From NCBI GenBank assembly GCA_964486935.1, contig CAZAPG010000006.1, forward strand, positions 1 to 64,000: 64,000 bases of DNA, in the 5' to 3' direction. The translations under genes and the position numbers were made by a program. The notes beneath the pieces were generated by a model. The model worked only from the letters and a program-made list of their open reading frames with translations. It had not been told where the DNA came from and did no database searches. Positions within the stretch are counted from its first letter, which is position 1. The number at the start of each line of letters is the position of its first letter. Shown in pieces: positions 34,994 to 44,380 of the stretch. This stretch comes from CAZAPG01 sp964486935. GTDB lineage: Bacteria; Chloroflexota; Anaerolineae; 4572-78; J111.

Positions 34994-36064
34994 TCAGGTT
35001 TTTGAGAACAGAGGCATTTGACGATGCTTCTTTTTTTTACGAGGGGTGGTAGTTACTTTAGCTTTATCAGGACGTTCTTTACCTCCATCTTGGGGAAGAA
35101 TTTCCTGATTTTCAATATCATCGTCAAGCCACAAACTAGATGAAGTATATATTTTGTAATAACCGGGGTCAGCATTGGCTTCGTTGGGGCTTTGTTCAGA
35201 TGCAAATCTTCCCTTAGCTCCCTCGATATACTCATCAACAATCTCACAACATATCCATCGACGCGATAATTTCTCGCAAACCTCGCCGGTAACACAACTA
35301 CCGGAAAATGGGTCTACCACCAAATCCTCAATATCGGTTAACATTCGAATGAAAAATTCAGGCAGACGCGCTGGAAAGCGAGCCGGATGCGGCTTGATAT
35401 CTCGTTCACGACAATATCTTAAGTAGTAAGAATTGCTTTCTGTATTAGGGATAGCGATGAGATTAGGTGGAATAGCTCCACCATTATCTATTTGAAATTT
35501 CTCGCTTATGTCGTGGCCACTTGGTCGAAGTTTAGCCTGATAGCCATTTTCCAAAAGGTCTAACATCGAGTCGCTGTAAGGGGTTAAAACTCGCCGGTTG
35601 CTTGCCTTGGGCCAGGGGGTTTTTGACAGCCAAAAAACGCAATTTACTGCATCTTTGACTCTTATCCGGCGCACATTAACCCATTCGGCAGGCGTAGGCA
35701 ATTTTGATGGATTCCACCAATAAAATTCTTGAGCCAGATGAAAGGACATTTTACGGCAAAGCATGATAAGCAGTTCAAAATGATAGAGGCTTCGAGTAGG
35801 CTGCCCCGGTATCCAAGAACCACCTATATCTATTACCAGAGAACCGGTGGGCTTTAAGATACGGTAAAACTCTTTGGCAAATTGCTCAAACCATTCAATA
35901 TATTTATCTGCTTCTACATTGCCATAATCTTTTTTTCTTAGCAGGGCAAAGGGAGGACTTGTAAAAATTAAGTCCACCGTTTCATCTTCAATCTCTCGAC
36001 TCATAAAATCAAGAGAGTCTCGATGAACTATTTTTCCGTGGGGTGTAACATAATCCGGGAGCAT
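34994..36064 (-). CDS. Type II DNA methyltransferase, beta class (N4-cytosine or N6-adenine)
   Basis: An ATG at 36064 gives 356 residues; a TTG twelve codons upstream is an alternative. The catalytic motif IV is LIFTSPPFALL near the N-terminus and the AdoMet-binding motif I is VVDPFSGSCVTGEV near the C-terminus, so motif IV precedes motif I as in the beta class (pfam N6_N4_Mtase). SPPF/SPPY is commoner in N4-cytosine enzymes, so 4mC is favoured but not proven. It would protect host DNA from the HNH nuclease encoded next. The C-terminus is a short Lys-rich tail. Composition is lower in GC than the surroundings. Confidence 0.9.
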   Translation of the reverse strand: MLPDYVTPHGKIVHRDSLDFMSREIEDETVDLIFTSPPFALLRKKDYGNVEADKYIEWFEQFAKEFYRILKPTGSLVIDIGGSWIPGQPTRSLYHFELLIMLCRKMSFHLAQEFYWWNPSKLPTPAEWVNVRRIRVKDAVNCVFWLSKTPWPKASNRRVLTPYSDSMLDLLENGYQAKLRPSGHDISEKFQIDNGGAIPPNLIAIPNTESNSYYLRYCRERDIKPHPARFPARLPEFFIRMLTDIEDLVVDPFSGSCVTGEVCEKLSRRWICCEIVDEYIEGAKGRFASEQSPNEANADPGYYKIYTSSSLWLDDDIENQEILPQDGGKERPDKAKVTTTPRKKKKHRQMPLFSKT

Positions 36065-36142
36065 GTGAGTGATTGTAAATTCTTTTTCCCAATAATGCAA
36101 ACAAATGTCCTAAACACTTTTAAATCATAACCCTAAAATTAA

Positions 36143-37702
36143 TCACCGGTGAACGTGAAAGGTTTGTACCCCGGTTCGTCTTACCTTTGAGGAATTAGAG
36201 GTTTCTGAGGTTTTTTCCGCACCGCCTCTATCAATGGACAACCGAAACCACTGCCACAACTCGGCGCGGGCGTCCCACACGCCTTGCAGCCCTACGTAAC
36301 CAAAGCCAAAGGCGTACAGCAAAATAAAGGGCACGGCAAACTGGTGGCCGTTGGTCAGGGCAAACCAGGCCCCCAGCAGCGAGTAGAGCGCCAGCCCCAA
36401 CTCGCCCAGCGCCAGGCCATCCAGCGGCAGGCGGTAGATGCTGTGCTGCCAGGCGTCGCCGGCCCGGTTGACGTTGAACTTGGGCGTGCGCCTGAAAACA
36501 TTGCCAACCCCCAAAAAGGCCTCGATAACGGCTTTGGTGTTGCTAACGGCAATGCCGCTGCCCAGCAAAATCAATAGCGGCATCGCTTTGTAATGCCGCC
36601 GCCACTCGCGGGGATGCAGGCTCATTTGGGCCACGGCGTACAGAATGGGCGGCCCCAAACTTAGCAGGCTCAGATAAATCAGCGGAAAGCGAATTTTGGT
36701 GCCTTCGCCCATCATCAAAATGGGGGTGATGAGCGCCAGCGCCACCATTAACGGGTGAACCAGATAGCTGCTGATATGCACCAATGCCTGCAACTTGACC
36801 GGCCAGGCCAGCCGCGACCAGAGAACCCGCCAGCCCAGCTTCTTCAAACATTGAATCGACCCCTTGGCCCAGCGGAACTGCTGCCGCTTGAAAGCCGCCA
36901 GTTGCGGCGGAATTTCCGCCGGGGCCACCACATCGCGCAAAAACAGGCATTGCCAGCCGATGAGTTGCGCCCGGTAACTCAGGTCAAAATCCTCAGAAAT
37001 GGTATCGCCCTGCCAGCCACCGGCCTCCTCGATGCAGGCCCGCCGCCACAGGCCGGCCGTGCCGTTAAAATTCATCAACAGGCCGGCGCGATGGCGGGCC
37101 GTCTGCTCGATGGCAAAATGACCATCCAGGGCCAGCGCCTGCGCCGCCGTGAGCCACGAATACCAGCGGTTGAGATGTCCCCAGCGGGTCTGGATAATGC
37201 CAACCTTTGGATGAGTGGCAAAGTAGGGCACCGTCCGCCGGAGAAAATCGGGCTGCGGTACAAAATCGGCATCAAAAATGGCAATCAGTTCGCCGCTGGC
37301 AGTCGCCAGCCCGTTTTTGAGGGCGCCGGCCTTAAAGCCGGTGCGGTCTCGGCGGTGGATGAGTTCAATGTTGACGCCTTGCAGCCGGTACATATCGACC
37401 CGCGCCTGGGCAATTTGAGTGGTTTCATCGGTGGAATCATCCAGCACCTGAATTTGCAACCGGCGACGTGGATAATCCAGTTGAACCACAGCGTCGATTA
37501 ACCGCTCTACCACCAGAGTCTCGTTAAAAATGGGCAGTTGGACCGTTACCGAAGGTAAATCTGCCCCTGCAAGTTGAGCCGGCGGCGGATGGGGGATATC
37601 GCGCCGGTGTCTGGCATAGAGCGCAGTCAGTAGCCAGGCGTTAAAAGCGTAAACCGCCAGGAGCAGGGCCGCCAAAATGTAGATGATAATCAAAATAGAC
37701 AT
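36143..37702 (-). CDS. Family 2 glycosyltransferase, cellulose/mannan synthase-like
   Basis: The ATG at 37702 follows AGGGAG, giving 519 residues. One N-terminal helix (MSILIIIYILAALLLAVYAF) precedes a processive GT2 domain with VLDDSTDETTQIAQ, the DxD in AIFDADFVPQPDF, TISEDFDLSYRAQ and the QQFRWAKG (QxxRW) motif. Four or more helices follow and form the translocating channel. It polymerises sugar from UDP- or GDP-sugar and passes the chain across the membrane. The product may be a beta-glucan or mannan; the closest pattern is the plant CslA/bacterial glucomannan type. No BcsB-like partner is adjacent. Confidence 0.9.
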   Translation of the reverse strand: MSILIIIYILAALLLAVYAFNAWLLTALYARHRRDIPHPPPAQLAGADLPSVTVQLPIFNETLVVERLIDAVVQLDYPRRRLQIQVLDDSTDETTQIAQARVDMYRLQGVNIELIHRRDRTGFKAGALKNGLATASGELIAIFDADFVPQPDFLRRTVPYFATHPKVGIIQTRWGHLNRWYSWLTAAQALALDGHFAIEQTARHRAGLLMNFNGTAGLWRRACIEEAGGWQGDTISEDFDLSYRAQLIGWQCLFLRDVVAPAEIPPQLAAFKRQQFRWAKGSIQCLKKLGWRVLWSRLAWPVKLQALVHISSYLVHPLMVALALITPILMMGEGTKIRFPLIYLSLLSLGPPILYAVAQMSLHPREWRRHYKAMPLLILLGSGIAVSNTKAVIEAFLGVGNVFRRTPKFNVNRAGDAWQHSIYRLPLDGLALGELGLALYSLLGAWFALTNGHQFAVPFILLYAFGFGYVGLQGVWDARAELWQWFRLSIDRGGAEKTSETSNSSKVRRTGVQTFHVHR

Positions 37703-37901
37703 ACAGTTACTCCCTAAAAAACACAAATCTGCAAACCTGCTGGCTTGCAGACAACAAAACCAGAGTATAGCACGATTAAGAAAGGCTCACAAAAATTACC
37801 CGATTTCTTTTTTGTGTCAACGGTGACGCTTTTAATTTATTGACAAAATGACCCAATGCTGATTTCATGGAAATGTAAATATTATAGCTGGGGGTAAATT
37901 G

Positions 37902-40787
37902 ATGACTTTACCCGAAGATACAATTCTGGAAAATCGATATCGCATTGACCGGTTGCTGGCCCAGGGCGGCATGGGGGCTATTTATAAAGCCTTTGACACT
38001 AACCTGAAAACGCCGGTAGCCATTAAAGAAAATTTCTATCAAACGCCCGAAAGCATTCAGCAGTTTGAGCAAGAGGCCTTGATTCTGGCCCGGCTGCGAC
38101 ACCCCGGCCTGCCCCGCGTAATTCACCATTTCAGCGCCGAGGGCTTTCAGTATTTGGTCATGGATTACATTGAAGGCCAGGACCTGTGGGAAATAGTCAA
38201 AGCGCAGCAGGCTCCCCTGGATGAAAAGCTGGCGCTTCAGTACATCATCCAAATTGCCGATGCCGTCCATTACCTGCATCGCCAAACGCCGCCCATCATC
38301 CACCGGGATATCAAACCGCAGAACATCAAAATTACGCCCGACAACCAGGCGGTGCTGGTTGATTTTGGCATTGCCAAGGTAGGCGGCGATGACACCCGCA
38401 CCCGCACCGGGGCGCGGGGCGTTACCCCCGGCTTTTCCCCGCCAGAGCAGTACAGCGGCATGGGCACCACCGTTCGCTCCGATGTTTACTCGCTGGGGGC
38501 CACGCTCTATGCCGTGCTCACCGCCAAAAAACCCCCCGATAGCATCAGCCTGCTGGTTGGCGGGGCCAAATTCGAGCCGCCCAACATCCTCAACCCGAGG
38601 TTGAGTCCGGGTGTGGCCAGGGCCATAGAGCACGCCATGCAGGTTCAGCAAGATGACCGCCCTCAAAACGCCGCCGATTGGAAAAAAGAGCTACAGCATT
38701 GCCTGGATGCCTTAATCAACCCTTCAGACAAAGCAACCCTGGCCGGCGCCAAACGCGCCGATGTTGAAGAAACAATGGCCGGCGCGCATGCGGCCGCCTT
38801 CTGGCTGGTTGACCGGACCAAATTAGGCTTTCCGCTTGGCCCGGCCCCGTTGGTCATCGGCCGCCATTCGCAGGCCGATGTGCCAATTAAGGTGTTGAGC
38901 GCCTCGCGGGAGCACGCCTTTGTTAAGGCCGAAGGCGGCAAAGTTTATGTAAGAGATAACGACAGCGCCAACGGCACCTTTGTTAATGATGAGCAAATTA
39001 GCCCCGGCTGGCATGTGATTAAACCGGGCGATGTGGTATCTATTGGCACAACCCGCTTTACCGTGAGCGATTCAAAACCGGCCAAAGTAGCTACGGTAGC
39101 GCCCAAACCGCGTAAGTTTGACGACGACGACAAAATTGATACGGTCAAGCCTGCCACGCCTGCCGCCGCGGGCGCGCCGCCGCCCGGCACGCCCGCAGCC
39201 CCGGCGGTTGAAAAAACCGCCGCATCGACCCCCAAAGCCACTGTTGTCTCCGAAGCGTCCGGCTCAAAAATTGGGCTGCCGCTTATAACCGGCGTAATTG
39301 CGGCCATTGTTGTCATCGCCGTTATTGGCGGAGTCGCCTTCTTTTGGCTGCGCTCCGGCGGCAGTACGACCCCCGCCCCTTCGGCCACGCTGGCCGCCAA
39401 GGCCCCGGAAGCCACCGGGGAAGCCCCGACCATTGTCACCGAAGAGGCCGAAGCTGTTGACGCCAGCGCATCGGCCACCGCCCAGGCCCAACAGGCCCTC
39501 AGCGCGAGTCAGGCTGAACAAACCCAAACCGCCCAGGCCAGCGCCGCAGAGACGAGTCAGGCCGAAACGCAGCAGGCAGCCGCCCCAACCAACACGCCCG
39601 CAGCAACCACACAGGAGCCTGTCGCAACCCAGGCCCCGCCGACCGCTACCCCCACGCTACCCCCGCCCACCCAAACGTTTACCCCTGCGGCCACGCCCAC
39701 TTCGGCTCCGGTTGCCGTGGCCGACACGCCCACCCCCACCCAACCTCCCCCAACCCCCCGCCCCGCCGGGCCAACCGTCATCCCGGTTGAAACCATCGAA
39801 TCGATTGCTGAAATTGGCAATGTGCCGGTTACAGCCGTGGAAATTAATCCGCAAAACCCCAGAGAGGTTTACGCGCTGGTCAAGGGCAGCGTCAATGGCA
39901 TTTTCAAAAGCAGCAACGGCGGCGATGGCCCCTGGGGCCGGCTGGATATTGACGCCTCCGGCATCACCGATTTTGTGATTGACCCGACCAACCCGGCCCG
40001 CTTTTTTGCCCCGGCCTGGAATGCCGTGATCCGCTCCGACGACGCCGGCAACAGTTGGCAGGCGTTTGGTAACGGGTTGAGCACGGCCAATCGGGTGGTT
40101 GATGTGGTTGAGGTTGACCCAATTACCCCTAACGTGCTGTATGGCGGCATTGGCTCAACGCTGGTTGTTTCCACCGATGGCGGCGCAAGCTGGGTGTCAG
40201 ACGGGTTTGGCAACGGGTTGGGGCAAGGCCGATTGACCAGCATTGAGGTTGACCCGTTTAACCACGATGTTGTCTTTGTGGGCGGCGAGTTTGGCTCCAT
40301 CTACAAATCGGTAGATTCTGGCCGCACGTTTCAGCAGTTGGCTTTTAACAGCGGCCGGGGAACCTATAGCATTACGGCCAACCCGGCCAAAAGGGATGAA
40401 TTTTTAGCCGGCATCAACTCGTTTGATGCGGCCATCATCAAAACCACCAACGCCGCCGATTTTCAATCGACCAGCAACGGCCTGATTTTTGGCGGCGCCG
40501 ACTCGGCCTATTCGGCCATCAGATACGCGCCCGGTAATGCTAACATTGTGTACGCCGGCAGCGGCTACGAGAGCGACGCCGACGCCAAAGGTATTTTCAA
40601 AAGCGTTGATGGCGGCAAAAGCTGGAGCAGAGTTAGCAACGGGTTGAGAGTCAACCCTACTACCGGGCAGCCGCACTATGTTAGAGACATCGCCGTGCAT
40701 CCCACCAATCCCGATATTGTTTTGGCCGCTACCGGCTGGGGCCTATATCAAAGCACCGATGGCGGCGCTAACTGGACATCAAAATAA
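37902..40787 (+). CDS. Ser/Thr protein kinase with FHA domain, membrane helix and external BNR/sortilin-like repeats
   Basis: The ATG at 37902 is chosen over the adjoining TTG; the product is 961 residues. Residues 10-275 form a Hanks-type kinase: Gly loop LLAQGGMGAIYKAFD, Lys in VAIKENF, catalytic IIHRDIKPQNIKI and DFG in VLVDFGIAKVGG. An FHA domain spans about 305-385 (LVIGRHSQADVPIKV, then DNDSANGTFVND). After a Pro/Ala linker one membrane helix lies near 450-475, then a Thr/Pro/Ala-rich stalk, and a C-terminal beta-propeller of BNR/Ycf48-like repeats (SSNGGDGPWGRL, STDGGASWVSDG, SVDGGKSWSRVS, STDGGANWTS). It may relay an external binding event to phosphorylation inside. Confidence 0.93.
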   Translation: MTLPEDTILENRYRIDRLLAQGGMGAIYKAFDTNLKTPVAIKENFYQTPESIQQFEQEALILARLRHPGLPRVIHHFSAEGFQYLVMDYIEGQDLWEIVKAQQAPLDEKLALQYIIQIADAVHYLHRQTPPIIHRDIKPQNIKITPDNQAVLVDFGIAKVGGDDTRTRTGARGVTPGFSPPEQYSGMGTTVRSDVYSLGATLYAVLTAKKPPDSISLLVGGAKFEPPNILNPRLSPGVARAIEHAMQVQQDDRPQNAADWKKELQHCLDALINPSDKATLAGAKRADVEETMAGAHAAAFWLVDRTKLGFPLGPAPLVIGRHSQADVPIKVLSASREHAFVKAEGGKVYVRDNDSANGTFVNDEQISPGWHVIKPGDVVSIGTTRFTVSDSKPAKVATVAPKPRKFDDDDKIDTVKPATPAAAGAPPPGTPAAPAVEKTAASTPKATVVSEASGSKIGLPLITGVIAAIVVIAVIGGVAFFWLRSGGSTTPAPSATLAAKAPEATGEAPTIVTEEAEAVDASASATAQAQQALSASQAEQTQTAQASAAETSQAETQQAAAPTNTPAATTQEPVATQAPPTATPTLPPPTQTFTPAATPTSAPVAVADTPTPTQPPPTPRPAGPTVIPVETIESIAEIGNVPVTAVEINPQNPREVYALVKGSVNGIFKSSNGGDGPWGRLDIDASGITDFVIDPTNPARFFAPAWNAVIRSDDAGNSWQAFGNGLSTANRVVDVVEVDPITPNVLYGGIGSTLVVSTDGGASWVSDGFGNGLGQGRLTSIEVDPFNHDVVFVGGEFGSIYKSVDSGRTFQQLAFNSGRGTYSITANPAKRDEFLAGINSFDAAIIKTTNAADFQSTSNGLIFGGADSAYSAIRYAPGNANIVYAGSGYESDADAKGIFKSVDGGKSWSRVSNGLRVNPTTGQPHYVRDIAVHPTNPDIVLAATGWGLYQSTDGGANWTSK

Positions 40788-40814
40788 TTTTCTTTATGCA
40801 GTAAAAAACCTAAA

Positions 40815-40871
40815 AAAGAACCTCTTGCTATTCATTACGGAGTGTGATTTAATAATAGCCAGAGGTTCTTT
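40815..40871 (+). promoter_or_regulatory. Perfect 11-bp inverted repeat covering the pcm ribosome binding site
   Basis: AAAGAACCTCT at 40815-40825 is exactly inverted as AGAGGTTCTTT at 40861-40871. The right arm contains AGAGG, the pcm ribosome binding site eight bases before the ATG, and ends in a T-run. It can be read as the terminator of the kinase gene or as a hairpin that hides the pcm start. Confidence 0.55.
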
Positions 40872-40873
40872 TT

Positions 40874-41542
40874 ATGTTTGGTAAAAAGTCCCTGGACGAA
40901 GCCAGGGCTAAAATGGTCCAATATCAACTGGTCGAGCGTTACATCAATGATCCTCGCGTGCTCAAGGCAATGGAAGAGATTCCGCGCCACCGCTTTGTTG
41001 AGGAGAAACTGTGGGACTCGGCCTATGATGACAGCCCTCTGCCCATTGGGTACGACCAGACGATTTCTCAGCCATATATTGTGGCGTTTATGACCCAGGC
41101 GCTGTGCCTGGCCCCGCACAACGAGTCTGCCGTGTTGGAAATTGGCACCGGTTCTGGTTATCAGGCAGCTATTTTGAGCCGGCTGGCAGCCAGAGTGTAC
41201 AGCGTAGAGCGGATTAGACCTCTGGCCGACCGCGCCCGCAAAATTTTGGATGAGCTTGGCATTGATAATGTGGAGATAAAAGTGGGCGATGGCGGCTACG
41301 GCTGGCTGGAACATGCGCCCTACAACGGCATTATTGTAACGGCCGCCGCCCCGGAGATTCCCGCGCCGTTAAAGGTTCAATTAAAAAACGGGGCCATGCT
41401 GGTGGCCCCGATTGGTCCTAAAAAACAGCAGCAGTTGCTGCGATTGCAGCGACGCGGCAACAAAATAATTGAAGAAAAACTGGTGCCGGTTGCCTTTGTC
41501 CCCCTGATTGGCGAACACGGCTGGGAAGAGTCTGACCCCTAA
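40874..41542 (+). CDS. pcm: Protein-L-isoaspartate O-methyltransferase
   Basis: A 222-residue AdoMet-dependent enzyme that methylates isoaspartyl residues in damaged proteins and starts their repair. The family N-terminus (RAKMVQYQLVERYINDPRVL) and the isoaspartate-site motif YDQTISQPYIVAFMTQAL are present, followed by the AdoMet motif VLEIGTGSGYQAAILSRLA and GWLEHAPYNGIIVTAAAPEI. Length is normal for the family. It begins 86 bases after the kinase gene, and its start lies at the end of a perfect inverted repeat. It overlaps the end of the convergent peptidase gene by four bases. Confidence 0.95.
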   Translation: MFGKKSLDEARAKMVQYQLVERYINDPRVLKAMEEIPRHRFVEEKLWDSAYDDSPLPIGYDQTISQPYIVAFMTQALCLAPHNESAVLEIGTGSGYQAAILSRLAARVYSVERIRPLADRARKILDELGIDNVEIKVGDGGYGWLEHAPYNGIIVTAAAPEIPAPLKVQLKNGAMLVAPIGPKKQQQLLRLQRRGNKIIEEKLVPVAFVPLIGEHGWEESDP

Positions 41543-42981
41543 AATCTGCGGCTGTAGATAGCTCCCCCGGTGATTAGCAAAAATAATATTGCCCCCAGGC
41601 AGGGTATAAAGCTTAACAGACTGCCCGAAGCTGCCGCCGGCTCTTCGGCGGGGGTTTCGGGTTGCGGCGCAACCGGTTCGCTCTGGCTGTTTTGGGCCGG
41701 CGTTGGTACGGGTTCGGCTTGTTCCGCCTCTTCGGCCTCAGCCACCTCAGCCTGTGTTTCTTCGGCTGGTTCAATCGACTCGCTGTTTGTCTCTTCTGAG
41801 GCAACAGCCACGGCATCGGCCGGCTCGGAACCGGGCAGCGGCGGCAAGCCCAAACTGACTCTGAATTCGTTGTCTAGCTGATCGGTGTTTACGCCCAGGG
41901 CCTGCTCCAGAGCCTCATCGTACAAGGCGCCTTCGGCAAAGATGGAGAGCAGGTTGGCCATTTTATCCGGGCCGTAGGTGTCAACAATATATTTTACAAC
42001 AGCGCCGCTCTGGCCGTAGGCCAGGTTGGCTTGTAGCGGGTCGGCGGGAAAGGGGCTGGAAAGTGTGCGCAGGGTCATCAACTGATTACCAGCAACGGCC
42101 CGGTCAAAAATGGGTTTGAAATCGTCGTCCAATTCTTCCTGATTTTCGTTATAAACGGCAATACCTTCATCCAGCCAGCGAGGCAAACCGCTAAAAGGGT
42201 TGTCGGTGGCCTGATGAATAACCAGGTGGGTCATTTCGTGGGTCATGGTGCCCAGCCCCCAATCAAGCTGGCCGGGATGAACGCCAATCACCACCACGCC
42301 GTAGGTGGTGTAGGCCACGCCGCCCGTCCACTCTTGAGAGGTGGTAGACAGGGCGCTGAGTAAATCCTGGTGATTGGCGTAGATAAAGATTTTGATAGGG
42401 TTTTCCAGAGCAATGCCAATATCGGTTTCCAGGGTGTCGAGGGCTTCGTTGGCCCGCTCAAACAGGGCCTGGCCAAAGGCATCGTCGCCCTGGTACCAGT
42501 AAAGGGTAAGGCGCTCATTTTCCAGGGTTTGCCACTCAAAGCGCCCGTCCAGGTAGGTGATGGTTTCTCTTTCGGTTTTTAGCTCATTGCCGTTGGCGTC
42601 GGTCAGGCTCCACCAGTATTCTAACTCTGCGCCGGGCGGAAAGTAGTTTGAGGGGTCGTTTTGGTCGATGGTAAATTCGGCGGTAATGGACGTGCCGGGG
42701 ATAAAGTTGGCCTTGTTGCGAGAGGTAGCCAATTGCCCGGCCACTCGATACAGCAGGTCGGCCTCCACAATTTCCGCCGGGCTTTCTGCTTTGAGGGTGA
42801 ATGTCAAATGGTCTCTAAAAAGAGAATCCCAGTTTTGGCCGGTAACTTTAATGGCCTCTTGAGCCGCCGCCGGCCTTAACATTAATATGGCGGCAAAGCA
42901 AACTATTGTCAGGCTAATAATCAATTGTTGGTAATTATTTTTCATAACTTTTTGTCTGGGCTTCATCAAGCCGATTATCAA
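41539..42981 (-). CDS. Secreted/anchored zinc metallopeptidase, Peptidase_MA-like
   Basis: A protein of up to 480 residues; translation may start at 42981 or at the ATG 42945 (MKNNYQQLII), which begins the signal peptide. The middle holds a gluzincin site, MTHEMTHLVIHQATDN (HEMTH), with the downstream Glu in RWLDEGIAVYNE about 25 residues later, so the three zinc ligands are present. The 250 residues before it include an all-beta region typical of Peptidase_MA proteins. The C-terminus is Ala/Glu/Pro-rich and ends in a membrane helix (FIPCLGAILFLLITGGAIY) plus basic residues, so the enzyme is probably anchored at the surface. Its substrate is unknown. Confidence 0.82.
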   Translation of the reverse strand: MIIGLMKPRQKVMKNNYQQLIISLTIVCFAAILMLRPAAAQEAIKVTGQNWDSLFRDHLTFTLKAESPAEIVEADLLYRVAGQLATSRNKANFIPGTSITAEFTIDQNDPSNYFPPGAELEYWWSLTDANGNELKTERETITYLDGRFEWQTLENERLTLYWYQGDDAFGQALFERANEALDTLETDIGIALENPIKIFIYANHQDLLSALSTTSQEWTGGVAYTTYGVVVIGVHPGQLDWGLGTMTHEMTHLVIHQATDNPFSGLPRWLDEGIAVYNENQEELDDDFKPIFDRAVAGNQLMTLRTLSSPFPADPLQANLAYGQSGAVVKYIVDTYGPDKMANLLSIFAEGALYDEALEQALGVNTDQLDNEFRVSLGLPPLPGSEPADAVAVASEETNSESIEPAEETQAEVAEAEEAEQAEPVPTPAQNSQSEPVAPQPETPAEEPAAASGSLLSFIPCLGAILFLLITGGAIYSRRF

Positions 42982-43002
42982 TTTGTTGTCGGGTTAGGGC
43001 TT

Positions 43003-43257
43003 TTATTCAACCAGTTTGCCCGGTTCGGGCAAATCATCTACAGATGTATCAATCCATTTGTCGCCTTCGTCAATTAACATTACCGGGATATCTTCTTTAA
43101 TGGGGTATTTGCGGCCACAATCCGGCTCCAGGCAAACCAGCCAGGCGCCATCGCGCACCAATTCCAGCCGGCCAGGGTCATCGCCGGGTTTGCGGGTGTC
43201 GCCGCTAACGCAGTAGGGACATCGCAAAATTTCCAGTAAATCTTGAGCAACAGCCAT
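43003..43257 (-). CDS. Trm112-family / UPF0434 zinc-binding protein
   Basis: An 84-residue protein: EILRCPYC near the start and LVCLEPDCGRKYPIKEDIPV further on form the Trm112 zinc fold, though one Cys pair is spaced oddly (CPYC, then CLEPDC). In characterised systems Trm112 proteins stabilise methyltransferases. It lies 21 bases downstream of nothing on its own strand except the peptidase gene ahead of it; no methyltransferase adjoins it directly. Confidence 0.8.
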   Translation of the reverse strand: MAVAQDLLEILRCPYCVSGDTRKPGDDPGRLELVRDGAWLVCLEPDCGRKYPIKEDIPVMLIDEGDKWIDTSVDDLPEPGKLVE

Positions 43258-43333
43258 TCAATCACTCTCCTCAGTTTAGTTGGAATTCTTAAATACCAGA
43301 TGAATAGTATAATCTCAATTGAAAAAGAAAAAA

Positions 43334-43362
43334 AATCCGGGCGCGGGGGATGCGCCCGGATT
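43334..43362 (-). terminator. Intrinsic terminator after the DUF5666 gene
   Basis: An 11-bp perfect stem (43334-43344 with 43352-43362) with a 7-base loop; on the minus strand it is followed by a T-rich stretch (TTTTTTTTC-like). It ends transcription from the gene at 43391-44260. Confidence 0.85.
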
Positions 43363-43390
43363 CTGAAAAAGAGTTAACCTGTAACGGCGC

Positions 43391-44260
43391 TTAATTGCTG
43401 TTGCCGCCCTCCGGGTTGGGCTTAAGGCCTACCCGTTTGGCCTGCACAGTGTTCTCCTGCTCTTCTACTTTTTGGCCGCCTACCAGCACTTTGCTGCCAA
43501 CGTCAATATCATCAAAAGAAACTTCTTCATCGCCACGGGTCAGGTAAAGGGTCGATTCATCGGTGAGCACGGTAAATTCGCCGCGCCGGGTATCGAGCGT
43601 GAAGGAGTGGTTGGACTCATCCACTGCTGTCACCTGGCCCCGCAAGCGGAGACCAGCGCGCCCGCCTTCGGGGATAACAGCGATGACCCACGCCACGCCG
43701 CTATTTTCGCTATCTTGATCTTTTTGACCGACAATCAGCACGTGGTTTCCAACTTCAATATCATCCAGGCCGGCTTCGTCAACACCCGGCACGCGATATC
43801 TGGTTGCTTCGATGGTTTTTACCAGCCAGGTTTTTTCTTGCGAGCCTTGGCCCTGTACTGTCAGCGTTTGGTTGTTGAGATTTACTTCTAACACCTCACC
43901 CCGCAATGTGTGTCTGCGGATTTGGCCGGGAGTCGCAATGATGATGAGCCGGGCCAAAAAACTGCCATCATCATTTTTGATGCCCGCCGCAGCAAGTGGA
44001 TCGCCAATTTCAATATCTTCCAGCGCGCCCTTTTCTCTTCCTATTCGAATTCTGGTCTTGTCGTCGGTGGTAATTTGCTGACTTTCGCCTTCACGATTTT
44101 GAATGGTAATGACCGGGCCGTCGATGGCGGTCACTTTGCCCCGCAACCCGCCGGGCCGGTTGGGTTCGGGCTGGTTTTCTTGGGCAAATGCCGCAGTTGT
44201 GCTGCCCATGAGAGTCAAAATTATTAGTATTGTCGTTACAAATTTTACCAGGGATTTCAT
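43391..44260 (-). CDS. Secreted DUF5666-repeat protein
   Basis: A 289-residue protein with a signal peptide (VKFVTTILIILTLMGSTTAA, cleaved near AFAQEN). The mature part holds three DUF5666-type beta units of about 75 residues each: LRGKVTAIDGPVITIQNREG, LRGEVLEVNLNNQTLTVQGQ and LRGQVTAVDESNHSFTLDTR. Each has the LRGxVxxV start followed by a VLVGG/VLIVGQ loop. Such units are OB-like and occur in exported proteins of unknown role. The gene stands alone: intrinsic terminators lie on both sides. Confidence 0.82.
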   Translation of the reverse strand: MKSLVKFVTTILIILTLMGSTTAAFAQENQPEPNRPGGLRGKVTAIDGPVITIQNREGESQQITTDDKTRIRIGREKGALEDIEIGDPLAAAGIKNDDGSFLARLIIIATPGQIRRHTLRGEVLEVNLNNQTLTVQGQGSQEKTWLVKTIEATRYRVPGVDEAGLDDIEVGNHVLIVGQKDQDSENSGVAWVIAVIPEGGRAGLRLRGQVTAVDESNHSFTLDTRRGEFTVLTDESTLYLTRGDEEVSFDDIDVGSKVLVGGQKVEEQENTVQAKRVGLKPNPEGGNSN

Positions 44261-44380
44261 GTTTACTGCCTCCTAAAGTAGTCATCATTTGGTTTTGTTT
44301 GATTTGATGATATCGCAGAAGCGTAAATTGCTGATTACCCAATTGTAAAAAATTTGTAAAATAGGGGGCGTTAATAACAA

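Noticed and set aside
43003..43257. A methyltransferase complex of the Trm112-like protein with the distant pcm product
   Set aside because: The two genes are on opposite strands with a peptidase gene between them, and Pcm works as a monomer.
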